NCBI GenBank assembly: GCA_002507085.1
Contig: DAYW01000052.1
Coordinates: 7,887-14,589, forward strand
Origin: an archaeon UBA168
Lineage (GTDB): Archaea; Thermoproteota; Thermoprotei_A; Marsarchaeales; UBA168
Direction: 5' to 3'
Length of the DNA: 6,703 bases
Positions 5,341-6,703 of this stretch are shown one piece after another. The notes below the pieces were generated by a model. The model did not search any database and was not told the DNA's origin. It was given only the letters and a program-made list of their open reading frames with translations. Position 1 is the first letter of the stretch. The number at the start of each line of letters is the position of its first letter. The position numbers were made by a program, and so were the translations under genes.

Positions 5341-5589
5341 TCAATTCTGGGATGGCTGAAGACAGGCAATGCACTTTTCGCAAAGGGTTACCTTATCAAA
5401 GACGTCTTCAATTGTATAAAGAAATGACTCGCTTTCCTTGCCGCTCACCCTCACCTTAAGCGTCCTTCCGTTCACCTTCTCTTCGATGCTCTGATCCTTT
5501 GGAACGCTGGCGTTATCGGGAGAGGTAGCCACGCATATCGCGTGCGCCAATCTCTCGCTTTCAAAATCAAAATCGACCTCTATCTCCAT
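5341..5589 (-). CDS. pcc1: KEOPS complex subunit Pcc1
   Basis: This small protein of 82 residues belongs to the CTAG/Pcc1 family. In KEOPS, Pcc1 forms a dimer that binds Kae1, and the complex makes the t6A modification at position 37 of ANN-decoding tRNAs. The fold is visible: strand EIEVDFDF (2-9), helix SERLAHAICVATSPDN (11-26) ending in the family's SPDN turn, strand QSIEEKVNGRTLKVRVSG (33-50) and a C-terminal helix ESFLYTIEDVFDKVTLCEKC (54-73). The C-terminal helix carries C70, C73 and C76 in a CxxCxxC spacing, unusual for this family. ATG 5589 is preferred over the TTG at 5595 because the TATA box lies 25 nt upstream of the ATG and the extra two residues add nothing to the fold. It sits between purB (29-nt gap) and eS1, a neighbourhood common in archaea. 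Confidence 0.85.
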   Translation of the reverse strand: MEIEVDFDFESERLAHAICVATSPDNASVPKDQSIEEKVNGRTLKVRVSGKESESFLYTIEDVFDKVTLCEKCIACLQPSQN

Positions 5590-5610
5590 GATCAAGATCG
5601 ACCAGCCAGC

Positions 5611-5617
5611 ATTTAAG
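5611..5617 (-). promoter_or_regulatory. TATA-like element upstream of pcc1
   Basis: The minus strand reads CTTAAAT, centred about 25 nt before ATG 5589. It lies in the 29-nt gap after purB and supports separate leaderless transcription of pcc1, though read-through from purB is also possible. Confidence 0.42.
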
Positions 5618-5618
5618 C

Positions 5619-6703
5619 CTAAGAGTCAGTGCTTTCTTCTGCTGCCAGCTTGGCAAGCCTGTCAGCCATTCCGACGTATTCCTCAGGTTTCAATCCCATC
5701 AAGCGTTTTCCCAGCTCTCCTCCTACTCTCTTCTTCAGCTCTTCCAAGTTCGATATGTTGTCGTGCACCTCCTCATATCCCAAGGGATCCCCACTTGCCC
5801 TTAAGCTGACCTGCACGGCTTCCGATAGAACCTCGGGATGTGCCTGCACTTCACTCAGCATGAATTCCGAGTTCACCTTCATGTATTCTAAAGCCCTTAT
5901 CACCCTACCACACGCTATGTATGAGTGTGCCAGCGCCTGCCCCATCATGCGCCTAATGGGCGAATCTGACAGGTCCCTCTGAAGCCTTGTGCTTACCAAC
6001 CTATACGCAAGAAGGGATAGCAACGAGTTGGAGACATCGGACTGTCCCTCGGCGTCCTCGAGATCAACTGGGTTTACCTTGTGTGGCATGGTCGAGCTGC
6101 TTATCCCTTTTCTCTGAAACGATATCAGCCCTAACATGTTGTAGGTCCACAGGTCGCGACTCAACTCGGCCATTATGTGATTTATGAGCATTATCTGATG
6201 TAATGCATCGGAAGTTGCCTCATGCGGTACTATCTGTTTGGTAAGAGGTGCGTACTTCAGCCCCAGCGAAGAAACGAACTTAGCGGAAAAGCCCAACCAG
6301 TCAAAGTCCGCATTCAAGAAGTAGAGCGCGTTGTGGTTTCCAACGGCGCCTCCAAGTTTCCCGTATGGCTTAATCGCCCTCAGCGCTTCGACTCTTTCGC
6401 TTAGCCTCCAGGCGAAGACGCCCATCTCCTTGCCAAATGTGGTGGGCACCGCTGGAACTCCATGCGTTCTGGCAATCATGACGTCCTTGGCATGTTTTTC
6501 GGCCAAAGCGCGAAGCTCATAAAGAAGCCTTTCGTACTGCCCAATCACCTCTTCTAGGGCTTTTTTTAAAAGAAGGCCGTAGGCCAAGTTGTTTGTATCA
6601 TCGCTCGTTAGACCTAAGTGAACGAGCGGCGCAAGACTTTGGTACCCATGCTCCTGAAGAAAGCCGCGTAGCCAAACCTCTAGGGCCTTCACGTCATGGC
6701 CCA
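5619..6703 (-). CDS. purB: Adenylosuccinate lyase (partial, N-terminus outside window)
   Basis: This enzyme cleaves fumarate from SAICAR and from adenylosuccinate in purine synthesis. The visible part begins GHDVKALEVW, equivalent to the (K/R)HDV motif of the family, so roughly the first 60-90 residues are missing and the GTG at 6692 is an internal valine. Numbering from that valine: HLGLTSDDTNN (25-35) is the first conserved region; ARTHGVPA (74-81) carries the catalytic histidine H77; SSSTMPHKVNP (198-208) is the superfamily signature with the mobile catalytic serine loop. The surrounding patterns GKLGGAVGNHNA, HKVNPVDLEDAEGQ, RLQRDLSDS and LGYEEVHD resemble the Escherichia coli-type PurB more than the Bacillus type. 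It is the most upstream gene of the minus-strand run, and its promoter is not in the window. Confidence 0.93.
   Translation of the reverse strand, partial: GHDVKALEVWLRGFLQEHGYQSLAPLVHLGLTSDDTNNLAYGLLLKKALEEVIGQYERLLYELRALAEKHAKDVMIARTHGVPAVPTTFGKEMGVFAWRLSERVEALRAIKPYGKLGGAVGNHNALYFLNADFDWLGFSAKFVSSLGLKYAPLTKQIVPHEATSDALHQIMLINHIMAELSRDLWTYNMLGLISFQRKGISSSTMPHKVNPVDLEDAEGQSDVSNSLLSLLAYRLVSTRLQRDLSDSPIRRMMGQALAHSYIACGRVIRALEYMKVNSEFMLSEVQAHPEVLSEAVQVSLRASGDPLGYEEVHDNISNLEELKKRVGGELGKRLMGLKPEEYVGMADRLAKLAAEESTDS

Noticed and set aside
1..6703. CRISPR array, insertion sequence or attachment site.
   Set aside because: No regularly spaced direct repeats, transposase frame or terminal inverted repeats were seen; nearly all the sequence is accounted for by maintained genes.

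Overview
The window looks like an archaeal chromosome segment, most likely from the TACK side of the tree; the exact lineage cannot be fixed from sequence alone. The archaeal signs are an eS1 (S3Ae) ribosomal protein, a uS15 with the archaeal/eukaryotic N-terminal extension, a Pcc1-type KEOPS subunit and a RecJ/Cdc45-like DHH protein. TATA-like elements also sit about 25-28 nt upstream of five start codons, the geometry expected for leaderless archaeal mRNAs. Six of the seven visible starts are TTG or GTG.

Layout. Positions 1-1111 (minus strand) carry the 5' part of a DHH-family gene whose metal-binding residues are mostly replaced; it is open to the window edge. A 101-nt divergent promoter region with two separate TATA boxes separates it from uS15 (1213-1638, plus). 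uS15 converges, with a 5-nt gap, on a seven-helix membrane protein resembling the S component of an ECF transporter (1644-2411, minus). A 176-nt non-coding stretch follows, holding two TTCGCGAA palindromes and a 10-bp perfect stem-loop. The rest of the window is a minus-strand series, in transcription order: purB (partial, entering at 6703), pcc1, eS1, a degenerate phosphohexomutase-like gene and a sugar-phosphate nucleotidylyltransferase. The last three overlap (53 nt and 4 nt) and probably form one operon driven from the eS1 promoter.

How the genes fit together. In many archaea uS15, a RecJ/Cdc45-family gene, pcc1 and eS1 lie close together. Here the parts remain within 6.7 kb but are split and partly inverted, with the transporter and sugar-nucleotide genes between them. 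The nucleotidylyltransferase keeps its catalytic residues, while its translationally coupled partner has the phosphohexomutase fold signature but none of the four active-site loops. That pairing suggests a regulatory or scaffolding pseudoenzyme and is the strongest candidate for something undescribed. The DHH protein is a second catalytically altered family member, consistent with a Cdc45-like replication role.
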